Shown one piece after another: positions 8,832 to 18,857 of a stretch of 64,000 nt of DNA (positions are counted from its first letter, which is position 1; every line of letters starts with the position of its first letter). The notes under the pieces are model-generated. The model was not told where the DNA came from, searched no databases, and was given only the letters and a program-made list of their open reading frames with translations. The stretch is from positions 1 to 64,000 of the forward strand of contig NZ_JAMHIW010000003.1 of assembly GCF_023896955.1 (NCBI RefSeq). Direction: 5' to 3'. Position numbers and translations under genes: made by a program. This stretch comes from Micromonospora sp. RHAY321. GTDB taxonomy: Bacteria; Actinomycetota; Actinomycetes; Mycobacteriales; Micromonosporaceae.

Positions 8832-11618
8832 GTGACCGACCAGCACGACCACGACGGCCCGGACGCCGCGCTGCGCGCCGACATCCGCCGGCTCGGCACC
8901 CTGCTCGGCCAGACGCTGGCCCGCCAGGAGGGCCGCCCGCTGCTCGACCTCGTCGAGGAGATCCGCGCCCAGGTCCGCACCGACGCCCCGGCGGCCGCGC
9001 AGCGGCTCGGCGGGCTCGACGTGACCACCGGCACCAAGCTGGCCCGCGCCTTCTCCACCTACTTCCACCTGGCCAACATCACCGAGCAGGTGCACCGTGC
9101 CCGGGACCTGCGCCGCCGCCGCGCCGTGCAGGGCGGCTGGCTGGACCAGGCGGCCAAGATGATCGCCGAGCGCGGGGTGCCGGCCGAGGAGATCGCCGCC
9201 GCCGCCCGCCGGCTGGCGGTCCGGCCGGTCTTCACCGCGCACCCGACCGAGGCGGCCCGCCGCTCGATCCTGTCCAAGCTGCGGGCCATCGCCGACGAAC
9301 TGGACACCGAGACCGCCAACGCGATCCTCTACGGCGCCAGCGACGAGGGCCCGGCGAACCGCCGGCTGGCCGAGCTGCTGGACCTCATGTGGCAGACCGA
9401 CGAGCTGCGGCTGGACCGGCCGGACCCGACCGACGAGGCCCGCAACGCCATCTACTACCTGCGCGACCTGTACGCCGAGGCCGCCCCACAGGTGCTCGAC
9501 GACCTCGCCGACACCCTGCGCACGCTGGGCGTGGAGACCTCGCCGACGGCCCGTCCGCTGAGCTTCGGCACCTGGATCGGCGGCGACCGGGACGGCAACC
9601 CGTTCGTCACCCCGGCGGTGACCCGCGACGTGCTGGCCATCCAGCACGAGCACGGAATCGCGGCCACCGAGAAGGCGATGGACCACCTGATCAACGAGGT
9701 CTCCGTCTCCCGCCGGCTGCGGGGCGTGTCACTGGATCTCTCCGCCAGCCTCGCCGCCGACCTGGACGCGCTGCCCGAGGTGGCACCCCGGTTCCGCCGC
9801 GTCAACGCCGAGGAGCCGTACCGGCTCAAGGCGCGCTGCGTGAAGGCGAAGCTCGCCAACACCCGGCAGCGGTTGCGGCAGGGCACGGCGCACGTGCCGG
9901 GCCGGGACTACCGGGGCTCCGCCGAGCTGATCGCCGACCTGGAGCTGCTGCGCGCCTCGCTGGCCCGCAACTCCGGGCAGCTCACCGCCGTCGGCCGGCT
10001 GGCCTCCACCATCCGGACCGTCTCCGCGTTCGGTCTGCACCTGGCGACCATGGACGTCCGGGAGCACGCCGAGGCGCACCACGCGGTGCTCGCCCAGCTC
10101 TACGGGGCCGTCGGCGAGATCACCGACTACCCCGCGCTGACCCGGCTGGAGCGCACCAAGCTGCTCGCCGACGAGCTGACCGGACGTCGGCCGCTGTCCA
10201 CCGTGGACACGCCGCTCTCCGAGTCGGCCCGCAAGACGTTCGACGTGTTCGGCACCATCCGGGAGGCGCAGGACCGGTTCGGCGGCGAGGTGATCGAGTC
10301 GTACATCATCTCGATGACCCTGGGCGTCGACGACGTGCTGGCCGCGGTCGTGCTGGCCCGCGAGGCCGGCCTGGTGGACGTGCACAGCGGACGCGCCCGG
10401 ATCGGCTTCGTGCCGCTGCTGGAGACCCCGGCCGAGCTGAACGCCGGCGGCGAACTCCTCGACGAGTTGCTGTCGCTGCCCGCGTACCGGGCGCTGGTGA
10501 CGGCCCGGGGCGACGTGCAGGAGGTCATGCTCGGCTACTCGGACTCCAACAAGGAGGCCGGGATCACCACCAGCCAGTGGTCGATCCACCGGGCGCAGCG
10601 CGCGTTGCGCGACGTGGCCGCCCGCCACGGTGTGCACCTGCGGCTGTTCCACGGCCGGGGCGGCACGGTGGGGCGCGGCGGCGGGCCGACGCACGAGGCG
10701 ATCCTGGCGCAGCCGTACGGCACGATGGACGGCGCGATCAAGGTGACCGAGCAGGGTGAGGTGATCTCCGACAAGTACACCCTGCCGTCGCTGGCCCGGG
10801 AGAACCTGGAGCTCACCCTCGCCGCCGTCCTCCAGGCGACGCTGCTGCACACCGCTCCCCGGCAGCCGGCCGAGATGCTCGAACGGTGGGACGCCACGAT
10901 GGACGTGGTCTCCTCCTCCGCGTACCGGTCGTACCGGTCGCTGGTCGAGGACCCGGACCTGCCGGCGTACTTCTGGGCGTCCACCCCCACCGAGCTGCTC
11001 GGCGCGCTGAACATCGGCTCCCGGCCGGCGAAGCGCCCGAACACCGGCGCGGGGCTGTCCGGCCTGCGGGCCATCCCGTGGGTGTTCGGCTGGACGCAGA
11101 CCCGGCAGATCGTGCCGGGCTGGTTCGGCGTCGGCTCCGGGCTGGCCGCCGCCCGGGAAGCCGGGCTGGCCGACGTACTGGCCGAGATGAACCGCAACTG
11201 GCACTTCTTCCGCACGTTCCTGTCGAACGTCGAGATGATGCTGACCAAGACCGACCTGAGCATCGCCCGCCGGTACGTCGAGACGCTGGTGCCGAAGAAG
11301 CTGCACCCGATCTTCGAGCAGATCGAGCAGGAGTACGAGCTGACCAAGCGGGAGGTGCTGGCGGTGACCGCCTCGCCCGCGCTGCTGGAGAACTCGCCGG
11401 TGCTCCAGCGCACCCTGGCCGTGCGGGACACGTACCTGGAGCCGCTGCACCACCTCCAGGTGGCGCTGCTACGGCAGTACCGGGAGTCCGGTGCCGCCGG
11501 ACGGGCGGTGGCCACCGCCCCCGGCGGCCGGCGCGCCCCGAGCGACGGCACGGCCCTGGAGCGGGCGCTGCTCACCACGGTCAACGGCATCGCCGCCGGG
11601 ATGCGCAACACCGGCTGA
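8832..11618 (+). CDS. ppc: Phosphoenolpyruvate carboxylase
   Basis: Anaplerotic enzyme converting PEP and bicarbonate to oxaloacetate, 928 residues, a normal length. Diagnostic sites: catalytic His in [13 protein letters not shown] (about residue 134), [28 protein letters not shown], the Gly-rich loop [14 protein letters not shown] (about 607-620), and the canonical C-terminus MRNTG. GTG at 8832 is chosen because AAGGAG sits 7 nt upstream; the longer frame from 8763 would swallow the leader. A strong terminator follows at 11629. PEP carboxykinase, the opposing gluconeogenic enzyme, is also in this window (33207-35051). Confidence 0.97.
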   Translation: MTDQHDHDGPDAALRADIRRLGTLLGQTLARQEGRPLLDLVEEIRAQVRTDAPAAAQRLGGLDVTTGTKLARAFSTYFHLANITEQVHRARDLRRRRAVQGGWLDQAAKMIAERGVPAEEIAAAARRLAVRPVFTAHPTEAARRSILSKLRAIADELDTETANAILYGASDEGPANRRLAELLDLMWQTDELRLDRPDPTDEARNAIYYLRDLYAEAAPQVLDDLADTLRTLGVETSPTARPLSFGTWIGGDRDGNPFVTPAVTRDVLAIQHEHGIAATEKAMDHLINEVSVSRRLRGVSLDLSASLAADLDALPEVAPRFRRVNAEEPYRLKARCVKAKLANTRQRLRQGTAHVPGRDYRGSAELIADLELLRASLARNSGQLTAVGRLASTIRTVSAFGLHLATMDVREHAEAHHAVLAQLYGAVGEITDYPALTRLERTKLLADELTGRRPLSTVDTPLSESARKTFDVFGTIREAQDRFGGEVIESYIISMTLGVDDVLAAVVLAREAGLVDVHSGRARIGFVPLLETPAELNAGGELLDELLSLPAYRALVTARGDVQEVMLGYSDSNKEAGITTSQWSIHRAQRALRDVAARHGVHLRLFHGRGGTVGRGGGPTHEAILAQPYGTMDGAIKVTEQGEVISDKYTLPSLARENLELTLAAVLQATLLHTAPRQPAEMLERWDATMDVVSSSAYRSYRSLVEDPDLPAYFWASTPTELLGALNIGSRPAKRPNTGAGLSGLRAIPWVFGWTQTRQIVPGWFGVGSGLAAAREAGLADVLAEMNRNWHFFRTFLSNVEMMLTKTDLSIARRYVETLVPKKLHPIFEQIEQEYELTKREVLAVTASPALLENSPVLQRTLAVRDTYLEPLHHLQVALLRQYRESGAAGRAVATAPGGRRAPSDGTALERALLTTVNGIAAGMRNTG

Positions 11619-11628
11619 ACGACGACGG

Positions 11629-11661
11629 AAAAGGCCCCGGTCACACTGACCGGGGCCTTTT
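11629..11661. terminator. Bidirectional intrinsic terminator
   Basis: Perfect 15-bp stem (11629-11643 with 11647-11661) and a 3-nt loop. The arms begin AAAA and end TTTT, so the hairpin carries a U-run in both directions. It sits between the convergent ppc and the 11682-12479 gene and can serve both. Confidence 0.9.
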
Positions 11662-11681
11662 CGCGTGTCACTCACCGATGG

Positions 11682-11770
11682 TCAGAAGTCCCCACCGCCG
11701 AAGTCGCCCCCACCGAAGTCCCCACCGCCGAAGTCGCCACCCGCGTAGTCGCCCCCGCCGACGTCGCCGC
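11682..11770 (-). repeat. 12-nt in-frame tandem repeats encoding GGGDF units
   Basis: Units related to ccgccgaagtcg / ccaccgaagtcc repeat every 12 bases and encode GGDF/GGGDF blocks at the C-terminus of the gene ending at 11682. Such repeats are prone to slippage in steps of four residues. Confidence 0.75.
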
Positions 11771-12479
11771 CCTGGTCACCACCGTCGAAGCCCTGGTCAC
11801 CGCCGTCCCCACCCTGGTCGACGCCGTCGCCGAAGCCCTCCTGGTAGCCCTCGTCGTAGCCGTACCCCGGGTCGGCGAAGGCGGGCGAGAACAGGGCGTC
11901 GGCGATCAGGATGCCGCCGAGTACGCCGGCGCCGGTGCCCAGCGCCGTCTTCCACCACGGCGTCGAGTACCAGCCGGCCGGCACGGGCCGGCCCTGATAC
12001 CGCCCACCCGGGTAGTAGTAGGGCGTTTCCCGGCCGGGCTGGGGGCCGGCCCGGAAGGTCTGCCCCTGCACGTCGACCTCGCGCTCCCTGGTGAGCTGCC
12101 CGGCGCCACGCGCGGCGGCCAACTGCGGCAGTTCGGGGCCGGGATCGATGCCCAGCGCCGTCCGTGCCGCCCGGATGTACGCCAGCCCTTCCAACGCGGT
12201 TTCCCGGGCCAGCGCGAACTGGTTCGAAGTGCGCGCCTGCTCCAGCTGCGAGCCCGCCGCGTTGTACCGCTCACCGGCGTCGGAGAGCGCCTGGCGGACC
12301 GCCGGCTCGTCGCCGTGCAGATTCATCAACTGGCCGCCGAGGCGCTCGTACCAGCGCTGCGCCTCCGCGCGGGCGTCGCCCAGCTCGGTGCGTCGACGGG
12401 CGGTGGTCTGCGCGCGGATGAGCGCCGCGGCGCCCAGTGCGCCGACCAGCACGATGGCGAGGCACAGCACAAGTTCCAT
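11682..12479 (-). CDS. Membrane protein with Gly/Asp/Phe-rich C-terminal repeats
   Basis: Function unknown; 265 residues. One N-terminal membrane helix (MELVLCLAIVLVGALGAAAL) is followed by a helical, probably coiled segment to about residue 110, a Tyr/Pro-rich stretch (ETPYYYPGGRYQGRP), a second hydrophobic helix near 190 (TALGTGAGVLGGILIADALF), and an acidic glycine-rich tail ending in tandem GGGDF units. The start at 12479 is 7 nt after TACGTT (12492-12487), so the mRNA is probably leaderless. The tail is encoded by near-perfect 12-nt DNA repeats, so its length may vary among strains. It is convergent with ppc and divergent from rmuC. Confidence 0.75.
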   Translation of the reverse strand: MELVLCLAIVLVGALGAAALIRAQTTARRRTELGDARAEAQRWYERLGGQLMNLHGDEPAVRQALSDAGERYNAAGSQLEQARTSNQFALARETALEGLAYIRAARTALGIDPGPELPQLAAARGAGQLTREREVDVQGQTFRAGPQPGRETPYYYPGGRYQGRPVPAGWYSTPWWKTALGTGAGVLGGILIADALFSPAFADPGYGYDEGYQEGFGDGVDQGGDGGDQGFDGGDQGGDVGGGDYAGGDFGGGDFGGGDFGGGDF

Positions 12480-12533
12480 GTCTTCGAACGTACCCCCGGG
12501 TGTCCCGTCGTATCCGTCTGGCAAGCTCCGGTG

Positions 12534-13697
12534 ATGGACGTCTCGACGCTGCTCCTGGTGATCGTGTGCCTCGGCGCCGGCGGGGCGGTGGGCTGGTACG
12601 CGGCCCGGTCCCGGTCGGCGGCCGACATCGCCCGGCTGGACGCCACGCTGACCGCGACGCGGGAGGGCGAGGGCCGGCTGGAGCAGTCCATGCGGGCGTT
12701 GAGCTACGAGGCGACCGCCCAGTCCCAGGAGGCGGTGGCCCGCGCGGTGGCGCCGCTGCACGACACCCTGCGCCGCTACGAGCAGCGGGTGGCCGAGCTG
12801 GAGCACGACCGGATCGACGCGTACGCCGAGCTGCGGGAACAGGTCCGCTCGATGAGCGCGGTCTCCGGCGAGCTGCGCACCGAGACCAAGCAGCTGGTGG
12901 CGGCCCTGCGCGCGCCGCAGGTGCGGGGCCGTTGGGGCGAGCACCAGTTGCGCCGGATCGTCGAGGCCGCCGGCATGCTGGAGCACTGCGACTTCTCCGA
13001 GCAGGTCACCGCCGACGCCGACGGGCAGGTGGTCCGCCCGGATCTGGTGGTCCGGCTGCACGGCGGCCGGTCGGTCGTCGTGGATGCCAAGGCGCCGTTC
13101 GACGCGTACCTCACCGCGATGGAGGCCCGCGACGAGCGCGGCCGGGACACCCACCTCGACGCGCACGCCCGGCACCTGCGCGGGCACGTCGACGCGCTGG
13201 CCGCGAAGTCCTACTGGTCCGCGTTCGACAGCTCACCCGAGTTCGTGGTGCTGTTCGTCCCCGCCGACCCGTTCCTCGACGTGGCGCTCCAGCGTGACCC
13301 GACGCTGCTGGAGCACGCCTTCGCCCGCAACGTGGTGCTCGCCACGCCGGCCACCCTGGTCGCCCTCCTGCGCACGGTGGCCTATTCCTGGCGGCAGGAG
13401 GCGCTGGCCCGCAACGCCCTGGCGGTGCACACGCTGGCGAGGGAGCTGTACAGCCGGCTCTCCACCCTCGGTGACCACGTGGGCAAGCTCGGGTCGTCGC
13501 TGGCCGGGGCGGTGACCGCGTACAACCGCGCGGTCGGCTCGCTGGAGGCCCGGGTGCTGGTCAGCGCCCGCAAGCTCGCCGAGCTGGGCGTCTCGGACGA
13601 GGAGCTGGCCAGCCCGGCCCAGGTCGAGCTGACTCCCCGCCAGCCGCAAGCACCCGAGTTGCTGGACGACGCCGTCCCCGCCGACCGCGACCGCTGA
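12534..13697 (+). CDS. rmuC: DNA recombination protein RmuC
   Basis: RmuC-family protein of 387 residues, linked in other bacteria to limiting recombination at inverted repeats. An N-terminal membrane helix (VSTLLLVIVCLGAGGAVGWY) is followed by a coiled coil (about 30-130) and the RmuC nuclease-like core. The core shows RGRWGEHQLRRIVEAAGM, VVDAKAPFDAYL and VLFVPADPFLDVA. ATG at 12534 places the helix at the N-terminus; upstream in-frame codons belong to the divergent gene. RmuC in a genome rich in long palindromes (see findings) is worth noting but not evidence of a link. Confidence 0.93.
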   Translation: MDVSTLLLVIVCLGAGGAVGWYAARSRSAADIARLDATLTATREGEGRLEQSMRALSYEATAQSQEAVARAVAPLHDTLRRYEQRVAELEHDRIDAYAELREQVRSMSAVSGELRTETKQLVAALRAPQVRGRWGEHQLRRIVEAAGMLEHCDFSEQVTADADGQVVRPDLVVRLHGGRSVVVDAKAPFDAYLTAMEARDERGRDTHLDAHARHLRGHVDALAAKSYWSAFDSSPEFVVLFVPADPFLDVALQRDPTLLEHAFARNVVLATPATLVALLRTVAYSWRQEALARNALAVHTLARELYSRLSTLGDHVGKLGSSLAGAVTAYNRAVGSLEARVLVSARKLAELGVSDEELASPAQVELTPRQPQAPELLDDAVPADRDR

Positions 13698-13724
13698 CCG
13701 GCCGGCGGGGGCCGCAGGCCGGGG

Positions 13725-14153
13725 TCAGCTGCGGCGCGCCCCCTCCACGACGAACGGGGTGCCCTGCTGGCAGGTGGTCATCATGCCCGGCTCGACCCGG
13801 CCGGTGACGGTCACCCGGGCGCCTGCGGTGAACACCTCGCGGGGGCCGCCGATCAGCAGGTAGCCGTCCAGCAGCACGCAGTTCGGTTCCACCCCGCTGG
13901 TGATCGTGCCGGTCAGTTCGGTGGCCCCGACCGGCGGCGGGATGCTGGGTCCACCTGAAGGTGGCTTGGGCGTCGCGGTGGGCACCGGTGTCGCCGTGCC
14001 GGGGGTCGACGGGACGGACGCGGACGGGGTGGGCTGCCCGGTGACCGGTGACGGCCCACTCGGGGTGGAGGTGGCGGGGCCGTCCGTGCCGCCGCAGGCA
14101 CTCAGCGCCGCGCAGGCGATCAGGGCGGGGACGACGAGCCGAAAGGTCCTCAT
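13725..14153 (-). CDS. Small Pro/Thr/Ser-rich lipoprotein
   Basis: Secreted lipoprotein of 142 residues. The signal peptide (MRTFRLVVPALIACAALSAC) ends in lipobox LSAC, followed by a low-complexity Thr/Pro/Ser linker (about 22-75) and a small C-terminal domain. The domain (TGTITSGVEPNCVLLDGYLLIGG ... VTVTGRVEPGMMTTCQQG, in pieces) has two cysteines and looks like a small beta barrel. No known family was recognised. It is minus strand, convergent with rmuC, and just downstream of ispH. Confidence 0.75.
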   Translation of the reverse strand: MRTFRLVVPALIACAALSACGGTDGPATSTPSGPSPVTGQPTPSASVPSTPGTATPVPTATPKPPSGGPSIPPPVGATELTGTITSGVEPNCVLLDGYLLIGGPREVFTAGARVTVTGRVEPGMMTTCQQGTPFVVEGARRS

Positions 14154-14211
14154 GCCCGGTTCGACGTTGCGGGGTGGCGGAGCGTTCCCGTGGCGGCCCG
14201 ACCCGGGCTGA

Positions 14212-15198
14212 TCAACCGCGTGCCGCCGCGGCCTTCATGTCCCGCTTCAGCTCCTGGGGCAGCGAGAAGGTGAGCCGCTCGTTGGCGGTGGTGATCTCCT
14301 CGACGTCGCCGAAACCGCGCGCGGCCAGGTGGTCCAGCACGTCCCGCACCAGGTCCTCCGGGACGCTCGCGCCGGAGGACACGCCGACCGTGCGCGCGTC
14401 GACGAGCCAGGCGTCGTCGATCTCGTGGGCGAAGTCGACCAGGTGACCGGCGCGGGCGCCAGCGTCCAGGGCGACCTCGACCAGGCGCACCGAGTTGGAG
14501 GAGTTCGTCGAGCCGACGACGATCACCACGTCGCACTCCGGGGCGATCTCCTTGACCACGTGCTGGCGGTTGGAGGTGGCGTAGCAGATGTCGTCGCTCG
14601 GCGGGGACTGGAGCAGCGGCAGCCGCTGCTTGAGCCGGGCGACCGTCTCCAGCGTCTCGTCCACCGACAGCGTGGTCTGGGAGAGCCAGACCACCTTCTC
14701 CGGATCACGAACGGTGATCTTGTCGACGCCGTCGGGGCCGTCCACGAGTTGGATGTGCGCGGGAGCCTCACCGGCGGTGCCGACGACCTCCTCGTGCCCC
14801 TCGTGGCCGATCAGCAGGATGTCGTAGTCCTCGGCGGCGAAACGCTTCGCCTCCTGGTGCACCTTGGTGACCAGCGGGCAGGTCGCGTCGATCGCCTTCA
14901 GCGACCGCTGCTTCGCCTGCTCGTAGACCTCGGGGGCCACGCCGTGGGCCGAGAAGATGACGGTGGCGCCCTCCGGCACCTCCTCGTTCTCCTCCACGAA
15001 GATCGCACCCTGGGCCTCCAGGGTCTGCACGACGTGCTTGTTGTGCACGATCTGCTTGCGGACGTAGATCGGGGCGCCGTAGAGCTTCAGCGCCTCCTCG
15101 ACGGTCTGCACCGCCCGGTCGACGCCCGCGCAGTAGCCGCGGGGCTTGGCCAGGAGCACGCGCTTACCGGTCTGGGGAGTCGCCTGAGCCTCGGTCAC
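14212..15198 (-). CDS. ispH: 4-hydroxy-3-methylbut-2-enyl diphosphate reductase
   Basis: Last enzyme of the MEP isoprenoid pathway: a [4Fe-4S] protein reducing HMBPP to IPP and DMAPP. At 328 residues it has the three cluster cysteines in GYCAGV (about 23), DATCPLV (about 105) and [10 protein letters not shown] (about 203), plus the SAHGVAP and [10 protein letters not shown] motifs. GTG at 15198 is 6 nt after TACGAT (15210-15205), so the message should be leaderless and the longer frame to 15327 is unlikely. A prenyl transferase that would use its products is at 30237-31007. It diverges from xseA across a long palindrome. Confidence 0.96.
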   Translation of the reverse strand: MTEAQATPQTGKRVLLAKPRGYCAGVDRAVQTVEEALKLYGAPIYVRKQIVHNKHVVQTLEAQGAIFVEENEEVPEGATVIFSAHGVAPEVYEQAKQRSLKAIDATCPLVTKVHQEAKRFAAEDYDILLIGHEGHEEVVGTAGEAPAHIQLVDGPDGVDKITVRDPEKVVWLSQTTLSVDETLETVARLKQRLPLLQSPPSDDICYATSNRQHVVKEIAPECDVVIVVGSTNSSNSVRLVEVALDAGARAGHLVDFAHEIDDAWLVDARTVGVSSGASVPEDLVRDVLDHLAARGFGDVEEITTANERLTFSLPQELKRDMKAAAARG

Positions 15199-15280
15199 CC
15201 GCCCATCGTACGTGTCCGGTTCCCCAGCGGCAGCGCCTGCGACCCGCACCACAGCGACCGCCCACCACCCACCCACCCCC

Positions 15281-15342
15281 CGGTGATCAAGAGGTTTGCG
15301 TCGGAAACGCGCCTGGGACCGACGCAAACCTCTTGATCACCG
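15281..15342. repeat. 24-bp perfect inverted repeat (palindromic element A)
   Basis: Arms 15281-15304 and 15319-15342 match over 24 bases around a 14-nt loop. The core is GATCAAGAGGTTTGCGTC. It lies in the ispH/xseA divergent gap; its right arm ends 10 nt before the xseA -10 box and would cover the -35 region. Confidence 0.95.
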
Positions 15343-15364
15343 CGAGGGTCCGTAGGGTGGGCGG

Positions 15365-16585
15365 GTGAGCACGGGTGATGGGGCGCGCAGCAGCGCGGAG
15401 GAGCCTTGGCCGGTCCGGGTCGTGAGCCAGAAGGTGGGCGCCTGGATCGCGAAGCTCGGCTGGGTGTGGGTGGACGGGCAGGTGGCGCAGATCAGCCGGC
15501 GGCCCGGCGCCAGCACCGTCTTCCTCACCCTGCGTGACCCGTCGGCCGACCTGAGCCTGACCGTCACCACCAACCGGGACGTGCTGGACCTCGGCGCGCC
15601 GGAGCTGCGCGAGGGCGCCCGGGTGGTGCTGCACGCCAAGCCGGAGTTCTACGCCGCCCGGGGCACCCTGAGCCTGCGGGCCGACGAGATCCGCCAGGTG
15701 GGGCTCGGTGAGCTGCTGGCCCGGCTGGAGAAGCTCAAGAAGCTGCTCGCCGCCGAGGGGCTGTTCGACCGTGCCCGCAAGCGCCGGCTGCCGTTCCTGC
15801 CCGGCCGGATCGGGCTGATCACCGGCCGGGCGTCGGCGGCCGAGCGCGACGTGCTGACGAACGCCCGGCGGCGCTGGCCGGCCGTGGAGTTCCGCACGGT
15901 CAACGTGGCCGTCCAGGGCCCGTCCGCGGTGCCGCAGATCATCGACGCGCTCAAGGTGCTGGACGCCGACCCGACCATCGACGTGATCATCATTGCCCGG
16001 GGCGGCGGCGGCATCGAGGACCTGCTGCCCTTCTCCGACGAGGCGCTCTGCCGCGCGGTGTTCGGCTGCCGTACCCCGGTGGTCAGCGCGATCGGCCACG
16101 AGACGGACGCACCGCTGGTCGACTACGTCGCCGACGTGCGCGCGTCCACCCCGACCGACGCGGCCAAGCGGGTGGTCCCCGACCTCACCGAGGAGGTACG
16201 CCTCATCGGCCAGGCCCGGCATCGGCTCCAGCGGGCGGTGCGCAACCTGGTCGACCGGGAGTCGCACCGCCTCGACGGGCTGCGTTCCCGGCCGGTGCTC
16301 GCCCGTCCCCAGGTGATGGTCGAGCAGCGGGCGACCGACCTGACCGCGCTCCGCCAGCGTGCCGGACGCTGCCTGGACCACCGGCTCGGCGCGGCCGACG
16401 ACGAGCTGCGGCACACCCTGGCCCGACTGCGCGCCCTCTCCCCCGCCGCCACGCTCGACCGGGGGTACGCGATCGTGCAGCGCGCCGACGGCCACGTGGT
16501 CCGCGCCGCGGCCGAGGTCGGCAAGGGCGACCCGCTGCGGGTCCGGCTGGCCGACGGCGAGCTCGCCGCCACGGTGGACGGCTGA
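15365..16585 (+). CDS. xseA: Exodeoxyribonuclease VII large subunit
   Basis: Catalytic subunit of the single-strand-specific exonuclease ExoVII, 406 residues. It has an N-terminal OB-fold (about 15-110: [16 protein letters not shown]), then the catalytic region [41 protein letters not shown] and [20 protein letters not shown], then the helical extension that binds XseB. GTG at 15365 is 6 nt after TAGGGT (15353-15358), predicting a leaderless mRNA. xseB follows 46 nt downstream. The order ispH/xseA-xseB matches Rv1110-Rv1107c of M. tuberculosis as I recall it. Confidence 0.96.
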   Translation: MSTGDGARSSAEEPWPVRVVSQKVGAWIAKLGWVWVDGQVAQISRRPGASTVFLTLRDPSADLSLTVTTNRDVLDLGAPELREGARVVLHAKPEFYAARGTLSLRADEIRQVGLGELLARLEKLKKLLAAEGLFDRARKRRLPFLPGRIGLITGRASAAERDVLTNARRRWPAVEFRTVNVAVQGPSAVPQIIDALKVLDADPTIDVIIIARGGGGIEDLLPFSDEALCRAVFGCRTPVVSAIGHETDAPLVDYVADVRASTPTDAAKRVVPDLTEEVRLIGQARHRLQRAVRNLVDRESHRLDGLRSRPVLARPQVMVEQRATDLTALRQRAGRCLDHRLGAADDELRHTLARLRALSPAATLDRGYAIVQRADGHVVRAAAEVGKGDPLRVRLADGELAATVDG

Positions 16586-16631
16586 GTGGCGGGCCGCGGC
16601 GGCCGACGGGTGGTGTGCTGAGATGGACGCG

Positions 16632-16853
16632 ATGACTGACGACACGAAGGCCGGGCCGGACGAGCGGCTCAGCTACGAGCAGGCCCGCGCCGAGTTGGCC
16701 TCGGTGGTCGAACGGCTGGAGGCCGGTGGCACGTCCCTGGAGGAGTCGCTGGCGCTCTGGGAGCGCGGCGAGGCGCTGGCGGTGATCTGCCAGCGCTGGC
16801 TGGACGGCGCCCGGGCGCGGATCGAGGCGGCCCGGCAGGAGCCCGCCTCCTGA
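16632..16853 (+). CDS. xseB: Exodeoxyribonuclease VII small subunit
   Basis: Regulatory helical-hairpin subunit of ExoVII, 73 residues. The family signature is clear: [17 protein letters not shown] followed by [18 protein letters not shown] at 16632 is chosen; an in-frame ATG at 16623 would add three residues and cannot be excluded because neither has a strong ribosome binding site. Position directly after xseA fits co-expression of the two subunits. Confidence 0.93.
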   Translation: MTDDTKAGPDERLSYEQARAELASVVERLEAGGTSLEESLALWERGEALAVICQRWLDGARARIEAARQEPAS

Positions 16854-16896
16854 CCGCCGGTGGGGCGACCGGAGTCGCCCCACCCGCGTACGACCG

Positions 16897-17745
16897 TCAG
16901 CCGAACAGGCTGTACAGCTCGGCCGGCGCCTCGACGACCTGGTCCGCCGGCGGCTTCTGCGCGGCGGTGGCCGCACCGTAGTCGGAGTACGTCATCCGGA
17001 TCTCCTGCGCGGCGGTCTGCCCGGCGGCCGGCAGTTGCAGCACCAGCTCGCTGAGCCGACCCTGCGGGTCCACCTTCGCCGTGAACGGGACCGTCTTCGC
17101 CTGCGTGCCGAGCGCGGCGATCGTGGCGGCGTTCAGCGAGCCGGCCTCGGCAGCCTTGGTGACGTCGATGGTGCCGGCGTACGTGCCGGTGCCGGTGCTC
17201 CGGACCTCGGTGATGCCCTGGGTGAGCACGGCGCTGCCGGCGGGGTCGACCTTCTCGAAGTCGAAGCCGAGGCTGCGGTTGCCCTTGATCCGGGTCTGGT
17301 CCAGGTGCTGGTACTTGCCGAGGTTGAGCTGCTTGATGGCCGGCAGGCTGTTGGCGGTGGGGCCGGTCAGCTCCAGCTTCACCCAGCTGTCCGGCTTGAA
17401 GTGGATCACGTCGAGCTTCATGGCCAGGTCGGATGAGGGGCCGCCGATGGCGATCTTCATCGCCGCGCTCTGACTCGGCTGGTGCACCTGGCCCTCCGCC
17501 GTGGAGCCGGCGCCGGCGAGGGTGAACCGGAAGTTCCCGTTGCTGATCTCCCTGGTGGAGTCGAGCAGCGCCTGCTTGGCGTCGCCCGCCACCGGCGTGC
17601 CGGACGCGCTCGCCGTGGCGGAGGCGCTCGCCGTCGGGGAGGCGGTCGATCCGGCGGTCGGTGTCCCACTGCTGTTGCAGGCGGCAAGGCCGGGCGTGAA
17701 CAGAGCGGCGGCGACCAGGCCGGCGCTGAGTCGTCGAACAGTCAT
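16897..17745 (-). CDS. LppX/LprG-like lipoprotein
   Basis: Exported lipoprotein of 282 residues. The signal peptide ends in LAAC (about residues 20-23), followed by a Ser/Thr/Ala linker and a LolA-like domain (about 55-282). Mycobacterial relatives (LppX, LprG, LprAFG family) carry lipids across the envelope in a hydrophobic pocket, so lipid or lipoglycan binding is a reasonable inference. Features include AKQALLDSTREISNGNFRF and VTKAAEAGSLNAATIAALG. The start at 17745 has GGGAG 8 nt upstream. It is convergent with xseB. Confidence 0.8.
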   Translation of the reverse strand: MTVRRLSAGLVAAALFTPGLAACNSSGTPTAGSTASPTASASATASASGTPVAGDAKQALLDSTREISNGNFRFTLAGAGSTAEGQVHQPSQSAAMKIAIGGPSSDLAMKLDVIHFKPDSWVKLELTGPTANSLPAIKQLNLGKYQHLDQTRIKGNRSLGFDFEKVDPAGSAVLTQGITEVRSTGTGTYAGTIDVTKAAEAGSLNAATIAALGTQAKTVPFTAKVDPQGRLSELVLQLPAAGQTAAQEIRMTYSDYGAATAAQKPPADQVVEAPAELYSLFG

Positions 17746-17921
17746 GTGTGTCTCCCAAGGGGGTCACCCGACGACCTGGACGGCGCCGGAAACCGGGCGA
17801 CGCAGCAGCACCGTCGGCTGCGCCGCGCGACCCGGGCCGAGCAGGGCGCCCGGGTCACTCCCTCTCTGTTCCCTGTCGACGCGTCGGACAACCGCCCTTC
17901 CGTCCGATTCCTGCGCCGACC

Positions 17922-18698
17922 TCAGCTCACGGCGCCGGCGAGTTGGCGCAGTTCGTTGTCCCGGGCGTCGCCGACGACGATGACCGTGCGGGTCGGCTCC
18001 AGCAGGACCAGCGCCTGCTGGTTGCCCCGGGCGGTGTAGCGCTGCCAGGTGCGTCCGGCCAGCTCGGTCGGGCCCTGCGGCTGGGCCTGGCCGGTCAGCT
18101 CGGTCGGGAGCAGCCGCTCCGCCGGCACGCTGCTCTGCAACAGCTGGACGCCCCGCCCCTCCGGGGTGAGGTAGCCGATCCGCAGGTGCGCGCCACCCTC
18201 GACGGTCTGGTAGCGGGCGCTGACCGTCCGCCACCCGGAACCCAGCCCCTCCGGCTGGCTCACCGGGAAGGTGTTCGCCGCGCGGGCCTGCTCGATCGCC
18301 GGTGCCGGATCGACCGTGGCGGCCTCGTCGCCGCCGAGGAAGCCCCGGTAGAACGCCAGCAGCAGCGCGATCGGGATCAACAGCACCAGCAGCGAGATCG
18401 CCATGTCCTTCGGCGACCGCTCGGATCGCGCTGATTTTTCCAGGCGCGGCGGAGGTGCCGGCAGCTCGCCGGTCTCCGCGCTGCCGACTCCGGTGCCGGG
18501 CCGGCCCGGCACCGGTTCGTCCACCGGCGGCGCGGCGGACGGATTCGACGCGACGAGGGCCGGCTCACCGACCGGCGGCGTCGTCGGGTCGGTCGCGGCG
18601 GGCTCCCCACCGGTGCCGGCGGGAAGGTCGGCCGGCGGCTGGCCGCCGGGCGGGGTGCGGTCGGCGGGTACGCGGTCGGCTGGCTGTGCGGGTTCCAC
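17922..18698 (-). CDS. DUF4245-family single-pass membrane protein
   Basis: Function unknown; 258 residues. A long Pro/Gly-rich cytoplasmic N-terminus (about 1-90) is followed by one membrane helix (MAISLLVLLIPIALLLAFY, about 97-116) and an extracellular DUF4245 domain with FPVSQPEGLGSGWRTVSA, RIGYLTPEGRGVQLLQS and a C-terminal VGDARDNELRQLAGAV. GTG at 18698 is the only reasonable start. It is divergent from glpX; M. tuberculosis has the same neighbour pair (Rv1100, glpX) as I recall. The proline-rich N-terminus is longer than I would expect and may be overcalled. Confidence 0.82.
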   Translation of the reverse strand: MEPAQPADRVPADRTPPGGQPPADLPAGTGGEPAATDPTTPPVGEPALVASNPSAAPPVDEPVPGRPGTGVGSAETGELPAPPPRLEKSARSERSPKDMAISLLVLLIPIALLLAFYRGFLGGDEAATVDPAPAIEQARAANTFPVSQPEGLGSGWRTVSARYQTVEGGAHLRIGYLTPEGRGVQLLQSSVPAERLLPTELTGQAQPQGPTELAGRTWQRYTARGNQQALVLLEPTRTVIVVGDARDNELRQLAGAVS

Positions 18699-18857
18699 CC
18701 TGCCATCTTCGCAGCCGCCCGACCGGCGGTATCCGGCCCATCACCGCCCCGCGCCGACGCCGGTTCCGCCATCGTGTGAGGATCAGCGACAAAGCCGGCA
18801 GCGGGGAACGCCCCGCCGCCGGTCGTCCCCGCACCGTCGCGAGGAGGAGCAGCCGTC

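Noticed and set aside
9729..11453. Long open frame opposite ppc
   Set aside because: It has no recognisable domain and mirrors the GC3 pattern of PEP carboxylase; similar shadows occur opposite uppS, accA and the ABC exporter.
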